Position numbers and translations under genes: made by a program
The notes under the pieces: model-generated
Told to the model about the DNA's origin: nothing
What the model saw: only the letters and a program-made list of their open reading frames with translations
The model's database searches: none
Shown here: positions 28,681-37,718 of the stretch, piece by piece
Position numbering within the stretch: the stretch's first letter is position 1
Layout: each line of letters opens with the position of its first letter
NCBI RefSeq assembly: GCF_019635155.1
Contig: NZ_JAHBZY010000004.1
Span: forward strand, 111,981-175,980
Origin: Nitrosomonas sp.
GTDB lineage: Bacteria; Pseudomonadota; Gammaproteobacteria; Burkholderiales; Nitrosomonadaceae
DNA length: 64,000 nucleotides
Direction of reading: 5' to 3'

Positions 28681-29230
28681 TCATCGCCATCATTAAAATA
28701 CAAAGTACCAGCATCACCGCAGGAAATAACAATGTCGTTAAGGTCAGATTCTCCAATGCCAGCATCACCAACACATTACGTAGCGTGAACAACGCAAAAA
28801 ACAATAAGGATTCCGAATACGGAAACTGATAAGCTTTTCTGACCGTTGGACCGAATCCTGCAACATCGATAGCTGTCAGTAAAATCACCGCCCACAGTGG
28901 ATCGGATGTCCAATACCACAGCGGTAAAGACAACAGCGCCGCGATAAAAAACAGCCAGTCGCCGCAAGTAATCGTTACATCCGCACGTTTAATAAACGCC
29001 AGATAAGCGATAAATATCGTGATACTCGCCGAAACCCCGATCGGCCATGTTCCAACTCCGCCATGATCTTCCAGCTGCGCTACAAAAATCAGCAGTGTCG
29101 TCACACCCCAGATTACCCAGGAAAAAATATGCGGTCTGATCGTACCTCGGAAGATTTCCCGAATATAAGGAATGAACGCAGCCAAGGTGATCGCGATTGC
29201 GATGAAGCTGAATATTTCTTTGTAGAACAT
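28649..29230 (-). CDS. Integral membrane protein, PQ-loop/SWEET-like
   Basis: 193 residues from the ATG at 29230 (an upstream start at 29245 adds five). Six or so membrane segments form two similar halves: IPYIREIFRGTIRPHIFSWV in the first and DVAGFGPTVRKAYQFPYSES in the second, which look like the proline-containing turns of PQ-loop transporters. The function is not known; sugar or metabolite transport would be a guess. It is separated from its upstream neighbour by about 190 bases and probably leads the small membrane gene cluster that runs to 27888. Confidence 0.65.
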   Translation of the reverse strand: MFYKEIFSFIAIAITLAAFIPYIREIFRGTIRPHIFSWVIWGVTTLLIFVAQLEDHGGVGTWPIGVSASITIFIAYLAFIKRADVTITCGDWLFFIAALLSLPLWYWTSDPLWAVILLTAIDVAGFGPTVRKAYQFPYSESLLFFALFTLRNVLVMLALENLTLTTLLFPAVMLVLCILMMAMIAYRRRVLFA

Positions 29231-29421
29231 GCTTTTCTGACACACTGAAATTATTGAAAGCGGTGTATGAGTGCATTGCTTCCAATTGGTTCAGTTTAAA
29301 AAATAGGCTTCGAAAATAATGAAAGGAAAAACTGCACTGAGATGTTCAGCAAGTACGTTTTTGTTGCTGCGATGGCTCCAGCTTTTGCCGTCAAATTTCT
29401 ATCTTATCCGAACTCGGGTGG

Positions 29422-30009
29422 TCATTTTTGTGCGGCACATTCTTTTTCCTCTTTTGACTCAAGCTTGTGCATCTCAGCGAGAGACCATCCCAAGTTCTGT
29501 TTCTTCGCATTCTTGATGAAGAAATAAAATTGAACCAAGGTAACGGATGCATCGACAACAAATTCGGTATGCACCGCATCGGATTCCTCCGGTTCAATTT
29601 CAAATTCACCGGAATCCCAATGCCATTGCCGGGCTGCAATCAATGGCCATTCAACCTGAGTCTGATCCTGCAATAGCAGATCATAATTCTGGGAAATCCG
29701 TTCATTTACTTCGATTGGCAGTGGCAATACCTGACGCAGGCGGATTTCCGCAAACCGCGAGTACAACATCACTTTACCGGTATTCTTTAGCGTGACGGTG
29801 GTGTGGATCAGCTTTTTGCCATGATCCAATGCATATTGATCACAGGCAATTTTCAGCTCTATTTGCGGATAATTGAGCCGGTTCTTAATGAACAAAAAAT
29901 AAGTCCAAATGCCACCAATAACAATGGCACCCGTCGTAGCAATCGACTGCACCAAGTCAACAAAATTTTTTAATTCGCCGACATCCACAATGATTGCATC
30001 GCCTTTCAA
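29422..30009 (-). CDS. Hypothetical membrane-anchored protein
   Basis: 195 residues, family not recognised. One membrane segment near the N terminus (about residues 20-43, IATTGAIVIGGIWTYFLFIK) is followed by a mainly beta, probably immunoglobulin-like domain of about 140 residues (TTVTLKNTGKVMLYSRFAEI, with paired strands), and a charged C-terminal tail. The layout suggests a signal anchor with a domain on one side of the membrane. It stands between two unrelated genes with gaps of 175-190 bases, so it is probably transcribed alone. Confidence 0.65.
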   Translation of the reverse strand: MKGDAIIVDVGELKNFVDLVQSIATTGAIVIGGIWTYFLFIKNRLNYPQIELKIACDQYALDHGKKLIHTTVTLKNTGKVMLYSRFAEIRLRQVLPLPIEVNERISQNYDLLLQDQTQVEWPLIAARQWHWDSGEFEIEPEESDAVHTEFVVDASVTLVQFYFFIKNAKKQNLGWSLAEMHKLESKEEKECAAQK

Positions 30010-30148
30010 CCACTCGAAATTAGAAAATTGTTAGAAATAGATTGGGATTGGTGACATACAGCACAGCATCCGCATGAGATCATGCTGCTTTCTGGGCGAT
30101 TAATCAAATGCTGCGATGAAGTACATTTAGTTAGTGAAATACGGGAAC

Positions 30149-30172
30149 TGTCACCGGAAGGTTCCGGTGACA
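30149..30172 (-). terminator. Hairpin after the first PEP-CTERM gene
   Basis: TGTCACCGGAA-GG-TTCCGGTGACA is a perfect 11-bp inverted repeat, 13 bases after the stop of the minus-strand PEP-CTERM gene. The following sequence has few T, so termination might need Rho or the hairpin may protect the mRNA end. Confidence 0.65.
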
Positions 30173-30184
30173 TTCATTTCAAAA

Positions 30185-30886
30185 TTAAACGGCTTGATTT
30201 CTACGTCGAACCATAAATCCTAGCATTCCCAGACCCGCTAACAACATGCCATAGGTGGCCGGTTCAGGTACCGGACTGATCGTGCCGCCGATAAAGAAAG
30301 TGTCCGTGCCATTGATTGCAGAAACGGCTGCTGCATTCAGTGCAATCGATACGATACTGCCGTTGCTCGATGAATCGACAGCAATCGAACCGTAAGAAAC
30401 GCCGGATGCGAGATCACCGAAAATTCCAAGACCGGAATCGGTCAATGGGTTACCGGACACATCGAACAGCGTATATAACAACGCAGACGATTGACTCAAG
30501 AAGCCACCATCCGCTCCTCCATTTTCGCCGACAGCCGGTTGATACAAATTCAACACCGCGCTAGTAGTGCCCGAAATGCCATGAAGATCGAATGCAAAGT
30601 AGTTATTTGCGTACCTATCGCTTCCACCGCACGAATCAGATGAACCGCAAGTACCCACAATATAATTTCCTAAAGCACCGCCAAAATTGTTTGAGCCAAA
30701 TTCATCAACCCAGCCGCGATTGGTTGCCGTCAGCGTCGTGCTGCCGTTCAAAACCAATTGCGCACTACCGATACCATGCGTCCAGGCAAAACTATGGTCA
30801 CTGAGTCCCGCGCTTGCAGACGAAGACAATATGGAAAGCCCTAAAATGCACGCGGCCGCACTTGCCAATTTGAATTTTTTATTCAT
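30185..30886 (-). CDS. PEP-CTERM sorting-domain protein
   Basis: Exported protein with 233 residues from the ATG at 30886, preceded by GGGGAA. It has a signal peptide (KLASAAACILGLSILSSSASA), a serine-, glycine- and asparagine-rich body without recognised enzyme motifs, and the C-terminal PEP-CTERM signal: VPEPATYGMLLAGLGM, a membrane helix and the basic end VRRRNQAV. Such proteins are processed by exosortase A and go to the cell surface or the exopolysaccharide layer. The exosortase genes are not in the window. Four cysteines in TCGSSDSCGG-type spacing are in the body. The ligand is unknown. Confidence 0.88.
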   Translation of the reverse strand: MNKKFKLASAAACILGLSILSSSASAGLSDHSFAWTHGIGSAQLVLNGSTTLTATNRGWVDEFGSNNFGGALGNYIVGTCGSSDSCGGSDRYANNYFAFDLHGISGTTSAVLNLYQPAVGENGGADGGFLSQSSALLYTLFDVSGNPLTDSGLGIFGDLASGVSYGSIAVDSSSNGSIVSIALNAAAVSAINGTDTFFIGGTISPVPEPATYGMLLAGLGMLGFMVRRRNQAV

Positions 30887-31078
30887 TAGATTCCCCAAAT
30901 TATGTGATTAATAAACCTAAAAAAACTATTCAGCAGTTGAATAGTACTCCCTCAGATATTCTCAAACCATAAGAAAAGAATACCCCTTTTTATAGGAGGT
31001 TTGTACTATTTTCGGCAATATCATGATTAATAAACCGACTGCTGCAAAATGCGATTCAACGAATTACATCTAGAGTCA

Positions 31079-31729
31079 CTATTCCCAAATCACCATCTTG
31101 AAGCGCTCCTTGACAATGCCGAAGTAATTGCACTTCCAGTCGCTTTGCGCGAAGAAATCGAGATGATGCCAACGATCTTTTTGTTTCAGGATACTGGTAG
31201 CGGCATCGTCCCAGTCGATGGCGGCGAATTTCGGCTCCAGTTCCTGTTTACGCGCTTCGACTTCGGCATAATTGAAACCGTCGTATTCCCAATGCAATAC
31301 TTCAAATACATTGCCATCCCGATCGGCGTAGTCGATGCTGAAATCGAGACCCCATTTCGGACGAATACGGATAATCTTGAAAATCAGCGGATTGGTTTTT
31401 GCCCAGCGTTTCAGTTGCTGCAATGCCTCTCCGGTATAGCCTTTACGTTCGAACAACAAGCTGTGATTCAACACCGCTCCTTCTACCCGATCCGGTTGCG
31501 TAAACCATGGCGCTTTCAATGCGCGCCGATGCTCGCGGTGCGGAAGTGCTTGCATCTGATTGATTTCGGCATAGCGCTGTTCCAGATCGGTCAGATCGTA
31601 ACCATTCTGATCGAATAACGCCAGGTCCCGCGCCAGTGGTATATCAGCTGTCTGCAATGGTTGATTCCAATGGCTCTTGGGATTGAATTGATGATCGGTT
31701 AAATTGAGATGACTCATGGGCACTAACAT
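31079..31729 (-). CDS. Hypothetical cytoplasmic protein
   Basis: 216 residues, not recognised. There is no signal or membrane segment. The C-terminal half has many aromatic and acidic residues ([60 protein letters not shown]) and looks like a compact alpha/beta domain. A start at 31717 (MSHLNLTD) is possible. It is monocistronic or cotranscribed with the small gene upstream (85-base gap). The plus-strand frame opposite it is a shadow of this gene. Confidence 0.65.
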   Translation of the reverse strand: MLVPMSHLNLTDHQFNPKSHWNQPLQTADIPLARDLALFDQNGYDLTDLEQRYAEINQMQALPHREHRRALKAPWFTQPDRVEGAVLNHSLLFERKGYTGEALQQLKRWAKTNPLIFKIIRIRPKWGLDFSIDYADRDGNVFEVLHWEYDGFNYAEVEARKQELEPKFAAIDWDDAATSILKQKDRWHHLDFFAQSDWKCNYFGIVKERFKMVIWE

Positions 31730-31813
31730 TCTATCAATAAGTAAACAATCTCGCGAAATCTACTGGATGACTTACAGACTGTCAAATAATGCTTGTACCC
31801 GGGATCAGATTGG

Positions 31814-32110
31814 CTATCCGTCGTGGCGCGACTTTCCATAGAGCAGACGCAGCTCATCCTTAGTTCTTTCGAGTACTTTCCGCTGCGCTACGGGCAAACG
31901 CTTTCCTGCCCGGTTGATATAAAAATTCAACATCGACATCGCCGATGCAAACGGCTCCGCTTTACGCCGCTCACTGCTATCGGCAGAATGCTTTAACGAT
32001 AACGCGATTCTGCGCGGATCATTCCAGGTAAAAACGCCAGGGTCAAGGTCAAGAGCATTGCTGGTTTCGGTAATTTCACGAGACCAATCGGATTGATGGT
32101 CTTGAGACAT
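31814..32110 (-). CDS. DUF3175-like small protein
   Basis: 98 residues from the ATG at 32110 (an upstream start at 32128 would add six). The pattern ETSNALDLDPGVFTWNDPRR, followed by ALSLKHSADSSERRKAEPFA and MSMLNFYINRAGKRLP, fits DUF3175, a family of small proteins of unknown function found in many soil bacteria. It is highly charged and helical, without a signal. No partner is evident. Confidence 0.78.
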   Translation of the reverse strand: MSQDHQSDWSREITETSNALDLDPGVFTWNDPRRIALSLKHSADSSERRKAEPFASAMSMLNFYINRAGKRLPVAQRKVLERTKDELRLLYGKSRHDG

Positions 32111-32242
32111 CAATCTATCGAAGCACAATATTGGAATATTCCATGCATATTAGTTGATATGCTGAGAAAGACAAAAATTTCCGATCACTAGAATTCTGAT
32201 TCGATATGAAAATACCAGAAAAGATCGAATCATTGCAAATAA

Positions 32243-32269
32243 AAAAGCCCCGCTTTTAACGGGGCTTTT
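32243..32269 (-). terminator. Intrinsic terminator after the second PEP-CTERM gene
   Basis: AAAAGCCCCG-loop-CGGGGCTTTT gives a 10-bp stem with a 7-base loop, flanked by A- and T-rich sequence so that it can work in both directions. It lies 33 bases beyond the stop of the PEP-CTERM gene. Confidence 0.88.
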
Positions 32270-32301
32270 CACTTGCTCAATTAATGTTTCTTATTTTAAT
32301 T

Positions 32302-32859
32302 TCAGTGTTTTCTACGACGTGACAGAAACCCTAGCAATCCCAACCCCGCGAGAAACATCGCATAGGTTTCAGGTTCAGGCACCGCCGCAACGGTGTTACT
32401 AAACGAGAAACTTAAATCATTGTAATCAAAAGGTCCGTTGTAAAGATCCTCAAAACTGACCAGCGTAGTATTCGGAAGCCAATCAGACTGAACACGCGCG
32501 TGTTCGTGACCGTCTGGATTCCGGCTTGCCTCGCCAGTAAAGAAATCATAACCGGTATTGTTAACGTGCATCCGGAAAATGAGCTCGGTTCCCGCAGAAA
32601 AGGTTCCCAAGCTAACGGATGTCCCGACCGGCGTCGAATGATTATTGAAAATAAACGTAGAATCCAAATATAGATCATTACTGAAAGCAGCAGAGTTACC
32701 TTCATATGTTGCAATGATTTCTCCGCCTGTTGCGATTACCTTGAATCCTTCAGTGCCCGGTACCGCGATTGGAAACGCATAAGCGGAAGTACTGATTCCG
32801 CCCGATATTATCAATGCTGCTGCCAGCTTCGTAAATGTATTGTTTAATGCATGAAACAT
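32302..32859 (-). CDS. PEP-CTERM protein with DUF4114-like domain
   Basis: 185 residues. A signal peptide (LAAALIISGGISTSAYA) is followed by a beta-rich domain whose end, LVSFEDLYNGPFDYNDLSFS, resembles the acidic DUF4114 calcium-type motif (FED..DxDYNDL). The C terminus carries the PEP-CTERM signal VPEPETYAMFLAGLGLLGF and basic end SRRRKH. It should be an exosortase-processed surface protein. A ribosome site GGGGAA precedes it. It is monocistronic with its own terminator; 265 bases separate it from the bio operon. Confidence 0.88.
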   Translation of the reverse strand: MFHALNNTFTKLAAALIISGGISTSAYAFPIAVPGTEGFKVIATGGEIIATYEGNSAAFSNDLYLDSTFIFNNHSTPVGTSVSLGTFSAGTELIFRMHVNNTGYDFFTGEASRNPDGHEHARVQSDWLPNTTLVSFEDLYNGPFDYNDLSFSFSNTVAAVPEPETYAMFLAGLGLLGFLSRRRKH

Positions 32860-32933
32860 AAAAATTCCCCTAGATTATTCCCGATTAATCCAATTAAAAG
32901 CTATGAGGCTTGTCATTGGTGAAGCGCTTTGAG

Positions 32934-32957
32934 CATAAAAACCATTCTTAGAATGGT
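32934..32957 (-). terminator. Terminator of the biotin operon
   Basis: On the minus strand ACCATTC-TAA-GAATGGT is a perfect 7-bp stem followed by TTTTATGC. It lies about 170 bases after bioD and before the divergent start region of the PEP-CTERM gene, so it probably ends the bio transcript. Confidence 0.65.
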
Positions 32958-33124
32958 GATTTGCTACTTGCGCTATCATACAAATGTGCTATTCGGATTG
33001 CAATAGCGGTGATTCACATGCTGCAATCCGATAAAACCAAAAGCCAAAACTTATTGATTAAATAAGAATTCTTGAATGAGAAGCTCTATCGTAATGCGCT
33101 AAATTCTCGATCAGACGATTATTT

Positions 33125-33787
33125 CTACTGATCCAGAACCTTGAAAATATCAAGTGCAGCTCGCTTATTTGTTTTAAAACCAAACGGTATTATTTCTAAC
33201 AACGGACTACCCACTCGCTGTTCCAATGTTGCGATATTCTCCGCCAACACCAGCATCTCCGGATCGATGCAGTTCGCCACCCAACCCGCCAATAACAAGC
33301 CGCTCGCGCGAATCGCTTGGACGGTTAGCAATGCATGATTTAAACAGCCGAGACGCATGCCGACTACCAGAATAACCGGCAAATTCAGTGCAAGCGCCAA
33401 ATCCGCACCGGTTTGTTGCGCATTGAGCGGCACCAGAAAACCACCGGCGCCTTCGACAATAACAAAATCCGCTTGATGACTAAGCGACTGATAAGCATGC
33501 TGAATCATTATGAGATCGATATCGATACCAGCTTGCTGTGCGGCGATATGTGGAGAAACCGGGGGATCGAAGGCATAAGGATTGACGTGCTGGCGATCAA
33601 CACGGATATTGCTGGCGGCGATCAGTTGTTCGACATCGCACCATTGGCCATTTTCGCTGCCAGCCACCACCGGTTTCATACCCACAACTTTTTTACCCCG
33701 CGCGGCAAAAGCTTTCAGCAATGCGCAACTAACGGTGGTCTTACCGACACCGGTATCGGTACCAGTCACGAAGTAACCTCTGGACAT
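33125..33787 (-). CDS. bioD: ATP-dependent dethiobiotin synthetase
   Basis: Closes the ureido ring of biotin: forms dethiobiotin from diaminopelargonate, CO2 and ATP. 220 residues. It begins with the P-loop GTDTGVGKTTVSCALL and has the conserved EGAGGFLVPLN block that contacts substrate. Last gene of bioB-F-H-C-D, eight bases after bioC. Confidence 0.96.
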   Translation of the reverse strand: MSRGYFVTGTDTGVGKTTVSCALLKAFAARGKKVVGMKPVVAGSENGQWCDVEQLIAASNIRVDRQHVNPYAFDPPVSPHIAAQQAGIDIDLIMIQHAYQSLSHQADFVIVEGAGGFLVPLNAQQTGADLALALNLPVILVVGMRLGCLNHALLTVQAIRASGLLLAGWVANCIDPEMLVLAENIATLEQRVGSPLLEIIPFGFKTNKRAALDIFKVLDQ

Positions 33788-33795
33788 ATTTATTC

Positions 33796-34674
33796 TTAAG
33801 GCGGCAAACCCAATTGCCGCCGTGTTTCCGGAGTCAGAATCGAACGTGGATTATACGGTTTCCAGGCATGACCATATATCACTTCAAATGTCGCCGGCAG
33901 CTTGTTGTCGCGGCGCAGCGTTTCATAAGCGGCAATCGCATGCCGCCATTGGTCCTTGCCCATCAATCCCTGACGCCGTCCTTGAATCACATTATGCGCA
34001 CCGATTGCTTTGAGATCGCGCATCACGCTGATGACGTCATCGTATGTTAACGTGATGTATTCCATATCCATCACCGGCGTGGAAAAACGGTTATTCAAAA
34101 GCAAATCGCCGATGTCATGCATATCGACAAACCGGTTCACATGATGGTAACCATCGATACCCGCAAACGACTGGCGCAATTCTTTCAAGGTATCCGGCCC
34201 GAACGTGCTGAACATCAGCAATCCATCGGCACGTAGAATGCGATGTATTTCGGCGAAAGTATGCTCCAGATTATTGCACCACTGCAATGCCAAATTTGAC
34301 CAAATCATACCGATACTTTCGTTTTTAAACGGTAGCTGCTCAATATCACCACAGACATAGTCACTACGTTGCTGCAACGGCAGCAAGCGTTGCCACCAGG
34401 CGGTATTCGGACGCGCATGTGTAAGCATCGACCAAGCGATGTCGATCGCGATCAGCCGGCTTTGCTGATAGCGTTTTGCCAATTGCTGTGTGCCATAGCC
34501 GGTACCGCTGCCGGCATCGAGAATGACTTCCGGCTGGTATTTGATATATTCCAGCCGCGCCAGCATGCGATGGCTGATTTCGCGCTGCAATACAGCTGCC
34601 TGATCGTAACTGCCGGCGGCTCGCTCAAACGCCGCGCGCAATTGTTTCTTATCAAGAGTTTGTTCTGAAATCAT
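33796..34674 (-). CDS. bioC: Malonyl-[acyl-carrier protein] O-methyltransferase
   Basis: Methylates malonyl-ACP to prime pimelate synthesis by the fatty acid pathway. 292 residues, somewhat longer than the E. coli enzyme. The SAM motif I is LDAGSGTGYGTQQLAK and motif IV/post region IWSNLALQWCNNLEHTF is typical of BioC. Its start lies inside the end of bioH (23-base overlap), so the two are coupled. Together with BioH it makes the pimeloyl-ACP methyl ester and then the free acid. Confidence 0.95.
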   Translation of the reverse strand: MISEQTLDKKQLRAAFERAAGSYDQAAVLQREISHRMLARLEYIKYQPEVILDAGSGTGYGTQQLAKRYQQSRLIAIDIAWSMLTHARPNTAWWQRLLPLQQRSDYVCGDIEQLPFKNESIGMIWSNLALQWCNNLEHTFAEIHRILRADGLLMFSTFGPDTLKELRQSFAGIDGYHHVNRFVDMHDIGDLLLNNRFSTPVMDMEYITLTYDDVISVMRDLKAIGAHNVIQGRRQGLMGKDQWRHAIAAYETLRRDNKLPATFEVIYGHAWKPYNPRSILTPETRRQLGLPP

Positions 34675-35422
34675 TGAGATGCATTACAAATTGTTCGGGG
34701 TAGGATAAAAATGGCGCATGACCGCAGCGGTCAAATTTTACATACTGCGATTGCGGTAATTGCCGGTGCATCCAATCGGCTGCCGCCGGATGCGTAATCA
34801 CATCATTATCACCGTGCATGATCAAAACCGGTTGCCGGATGTCGCCAATACACCGGCGCAAGTCGCTTTGCTGCAAAATTCTCAATCCTTTCTCCAATGC
34901 CGCAGGATCGGGTTCGGCACGTTGAAAAAAATTTTTGCGCAATTGCGACAGAATTTTGCTGGCATCGCGATCACCGCTCATTTGCAGCGTCAAGAACCGA
35001 TTGATGGTGGTCGCGTAGTTCAGTTTCAGATTCTCCAGAAATAGTTGTAATAGCTTGCGGTCCATGCCGAATGTCCAGTCGTCTTGCCACGCAAAGCACG
35101 GCGTGGTTGAAATCAGCACCAGCTTTTTGATTCGCTCCGGTTGCCGCAACGCCAGTTGCATTGCAATCTGCCCACCCAGTGACCAGCCACCGATCATACA
35201 CTGCTCGGGTAAACAATCAGCGACGATCTCAACCAGATGGTCGAGCGTTCCCGGTTCACACATCGGGCTCAAGCCGTGTCCCGGCAAGTCGACCAGATGC
35301 ACACGGCCATGCTGCGCAAGCAAATCGCGCACGCTGCTCCAGATACCGCCATGCATCGCCCAGCCATGCAGCAACACCAGATCAGATCCTCGTCCGAATG
35401 TTTCGATATGCAAGGCTGCCAT
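34652..35422 (-). CDS. bioH: Pimeloyl-[acyl-carrier protein] methyl ester esterase
   Basis: Hydrolyses the methyl ester of pimeloyl-ACP, ending elongation. 256 residues, alpha/beta-hydrolase. The oxyanion HGWAMHGGIW, the nucleophile serine in GGWSLGGQIAMQLA, and the acid and histidine near GDNDVITHP and DRCGHAPFLSYPE are present. It starts two bases after the bioF stop. BioH in the operon rather than isolated, as in E. coli, is the usual betaproteobacterial form. Confidence 0.94.
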   Translation of the reverse strand: MAALHIETFGRGSDLVLLHGWAMHGGIWSSVRDLLAQHGRVHLVDLPGHGLSPMCEPGTLDHLVEIVADCLPEQCMIGGWSLGGQIAMQLALRQPERIKKLVLISTTPCFAWQDDWTFGMDRKLLQLFLENLKLNYATTINRFLTLQMSGDRDASKILSQLRKNFFQRAEPDPAALEKGLRILQQSDLRRCIGDIRQPVLIMHGDNDVITHPAAADWMHRQLPQSQYVKFDRCGHAPFLSYPEQFVMHLNDFRTNS

Positions 35423-35424
35423 GA

Positions 35425-36585
35425 CTAAGCTGCCAGCTCGTATAAAGCATCCGTCAAACGCGCGATATCCTGCGGTTGGTGCGCGGCGGATAGCGAAATA
35501 CGCAATCGCGCCGTTCCTTGCGGCACTGTCGGCGGACGAATAGCCGGTACCAGAATGCCGCGTTCACGCAAACGCTGACTGATTCGCGCCGCTTCAATGC
35601 TTTCACCGATCAGCAGTGGCTGAATCGGCGTATCGGATGGCAGCAGTTTCCACGGCAATGATTGCAGGTTCTGTTTAAGCTGCGCGATATGCTGCGCCAG
35701 TAATTCACGTCGCCATTCGTCATTCTCAATCAATTGTAAGCTTGTCAGCAGTGCCTGTGATAACAAGGGAGGTGTCGCGGTGGTATAAATATAACTGCGT
35801 GCCGATTGAATCAGTGTTTCGATCACTTCCGGCTGTGCCGCGACAAATGCACCGAATACGCCGGCCGCCTTACCCAAGGTTGCCATATAGATCACAACCG
35901 GCGAATGATGCTTTCCATCATTCGATAAGAACAAGCTACCGCGTCCTTGTCTTCCCAAAACCCCAAACCCGTGTGCATCGTCGATCAACAACCAAGCGCC
36001 ATAGCGTTCGCATAATTCGATAAGCTGCGGAATCGGCGCAACATCACCTTCCATGCTAAACACCGCATCAGAGATCACCAGTTTGCGCCTCGCTGTTGCC
36101 GACGCCAACCGTTTTTCCAGGACTTCCAAGTTCAGATGCGGGTAGCGAATGAATTTTGCACGGGACAGTAAGGCGGCATCGTTCAGAGATGCATGATTCA
36201 GTCTATCGGCAAAAATAATATCACCGCGTCCGGCCAAAGCCGTCACCACACCGATATTCGCCATATAGCCTGTGGAAAAAAGCAACGCCCGGGGAAAATC
36301 GCTGAATGCCGCCAGTGCTCGTTCCAAATCATGATGCACTACGGAATGACCATTAATCAGGTGCGAAGCCCCTGCGCCAACACCCAGTTGGCGCGCACCT
36401 GCACAAGCAGCTTCGATCAATTGCGGATGATTGGCAAGTCCGAGATAATCGTTACTGCAAAAAGCCAGATAATGACAACCTTCAACGCTGATATGGTTTG
36501 CTTGCGGGCTTTCGAGAATTTGCCGCTGGCGCAACAAGCCTTGTTGTTCGCGCTTGCGGAGTTGCTCGGCAAGATCAGAGAACAT
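35425..36585 (-). CDS. bioF: 8-amino-7-oxononanoate synthase
   Basis: PLP enzyme that condenses pimeloyl-ACP with L-alanine. 386 residues, standard length. The PLP lysine is in ATLGKAAGVFGAFVA; substrate and cofactor residues are in SNDYLGLANHPQ, FSTGYMANIGVVTAL and LIDDAHGFGVLGRQGRG. The gene directly abuts bioB: the bioB stop is next to the bioF region on the minus strand, without a gap. Confidence 0.95.
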   Translation of the reverse strand: MFSDLAEQLRKREQQGLLRQRQILESPQANHISVEGCHYLAFCSNDYLGLANHPQLIEAACAGARQLGVGAGASHLINGHSVVHHDLERALAAFSDFPRALLFSTGYMANIGVVTALAGRGDIIFADRLNHASLNDAALLSRAKFIRYPHLNLEVLEKRLASATARRKLVISDAVFSMEGDVAPIPQLIELCERYGAWLLIDDAHGFGVLGRQGRGSLFLSNDGKHHSPVVIYMATLGKAAGVFGAFVAAQPEVIETLIQSARSYIYTTATPPLLSQALLTSLQLIENDEWRRELLAQHIAQLKQNLQSLPWKLLPSDTPIQPLLIGESIEAARISQRLRERGILVPAIRPPTVPQGTARLRISLSAAHQPQDIARLTDALYELAA

Positions 36586-37593
36586 CTATGACAATGCGTG
36601 CAACCCCAGCTTATCCAATAAGACCCGATCGCGATCAGTTTCGGGGTTACCGGTCGTCAATAACTTATCGCCATAGAAAATCGAATTGGCTCCGGCTAGA
36701 AAACACAGTGCTTGTATCGCTTCCGACATCTCTTGCCGCCCCGCGGACAAACGCACCATGGCTTTCGGCATAGTGATCCGGGCAGCGGCGATGGTACGGA
36801 CGAATTCCATTGGATCAAGCGCTGCGGTACCGTATAGCGGTGTACCTTTTACCTGCACGAGATGATTAATTGGCACTGATTCCGGATATGGGTTCAGATT
36901 CGCCAGTTGCGCGATCAATCCGGCACGCGATTCCCGCGTCTCGCCCATGCCGACAATACCGCCGCAACATACATTGATACCGGCATCACGCACATCCTGC
37001 AGCGTATCAAGGCGATCCTGATATTGCCGCGTGGTAATAATCTCTTCATAAAATTCCGGCGCGGTATCAAGATTGTGATTGTAGTAATCCAATCCAGCCT
37101 CGCCGAGTTGCTGCGCTTGACCCGGCTTTAACAGGCCCAAAGTAGCGCAAGTTTCCATACCGAGCGATTTAACCGCACGGATCATTTCAGTCATTTTCTC
37201 AATGTCGCGCTGTTTCGGGCCACGCCAGGCGGCGCCCATGCAAAACCGCGACGCGCCTTTGGCTTTGGCCGCGGAAGCCGCCGTCACAACTTCATCGATC
37301 GACAACATCGCTTGATTTTCAACACCGGTATGATAGCGCGCCGCTTGCGGGCAATAACCGCAGTCTTCAGGACATCCGCCGGTTTTGACGGAAATCAACG
37401 TAGATAACTGCACACCGTTCGGATCATGATGTTGCCGATGAACCGTTTGCGCCCGATAAAGCAAATCGTTGAACGACATGTCGAGCAACGCTAATATTTC
37501 CGAAACACTCCAGCGCTGCATGCGGCCGTGATTAGCCGTTGCGCCGCTTCGTTCGTTTTCCGTTTCACAGTTTGACGATGTATCCAAATTCAT
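36586..37593 (-). CDS. bioB: Biotin synthase (radical SAM)
   Basis: Inserts sulfur into dethiobiotin. About 335 residues from the ATG at 37593 (an upstream start at 37629 would add 12). The radical-SAM cluster motif is [12 protein letters not shown] (CxxxCxxC); the conserved arginine and [2Fe-2S] cysteines follow in [10 protein letters not shown] and [10 protein letters not shown], and [12 protein letters not shown]. First gene of the operon, divergent from comF with a 125-base gap; no BirA operator-like palindrome was recognised there. Confidence 0.96.
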   Translation of the reverse strand: MNLDTSSNCETENERSGATANHGRMQRWSVSEILALLDMSFNDLLYRAQTVHRQHHDPNGVQLSTLISVKTGGCPEDCGYCPQAARYHTGVENQAMLSIDEVVTAASAAKAKGASRFCMGAAWRGPKQRDIEKMTEMIRAVKSLGMETCATLGLLKPGQAQQLGEAGLDYYNHNLDTAPEFYEEIITTRQYQDRLDTLQDVRDAGINVCCGGIVGMGETRESRAGLIAQLANLNPYPESVPINHLVQVKGTPLYGTAALDPMEFVRTIAAARITMPKAMVRLSAGRQEMSEAIQALCFLAGANSIFYGDKLLTTGNPETDRDRVLLDKLGLHALS

Positions 37594-37718
37594 ACGTATA
37601 CCTATTAAGCTAATTGAATCCTGTAACAATTACCGCGATTGCCGATAGCGTTATGGAATAAACAACATCGGGCAGCCCATTCTACCATTGCCCATTTTTA
37701 AACGGCAGACTATATTTC

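Noticed and set aside
30905-31036. A 13-base direct repeat (TGATTAATAAACC at 30905 and 31024) flanking the start region of the first PEP-CTERM gene.
   Set aside because: The repeat is short and A+T-rich, the enclosed segment has no mobile-element feature, and chance cannot be excluded.
31049-31618. Plus-strand frame of 189 codons opposite the 216-residue protein gene.
   Set aside because: It is the antisense shadow of 31079-31729, has no ribosome site and no recognisable protein pattern.
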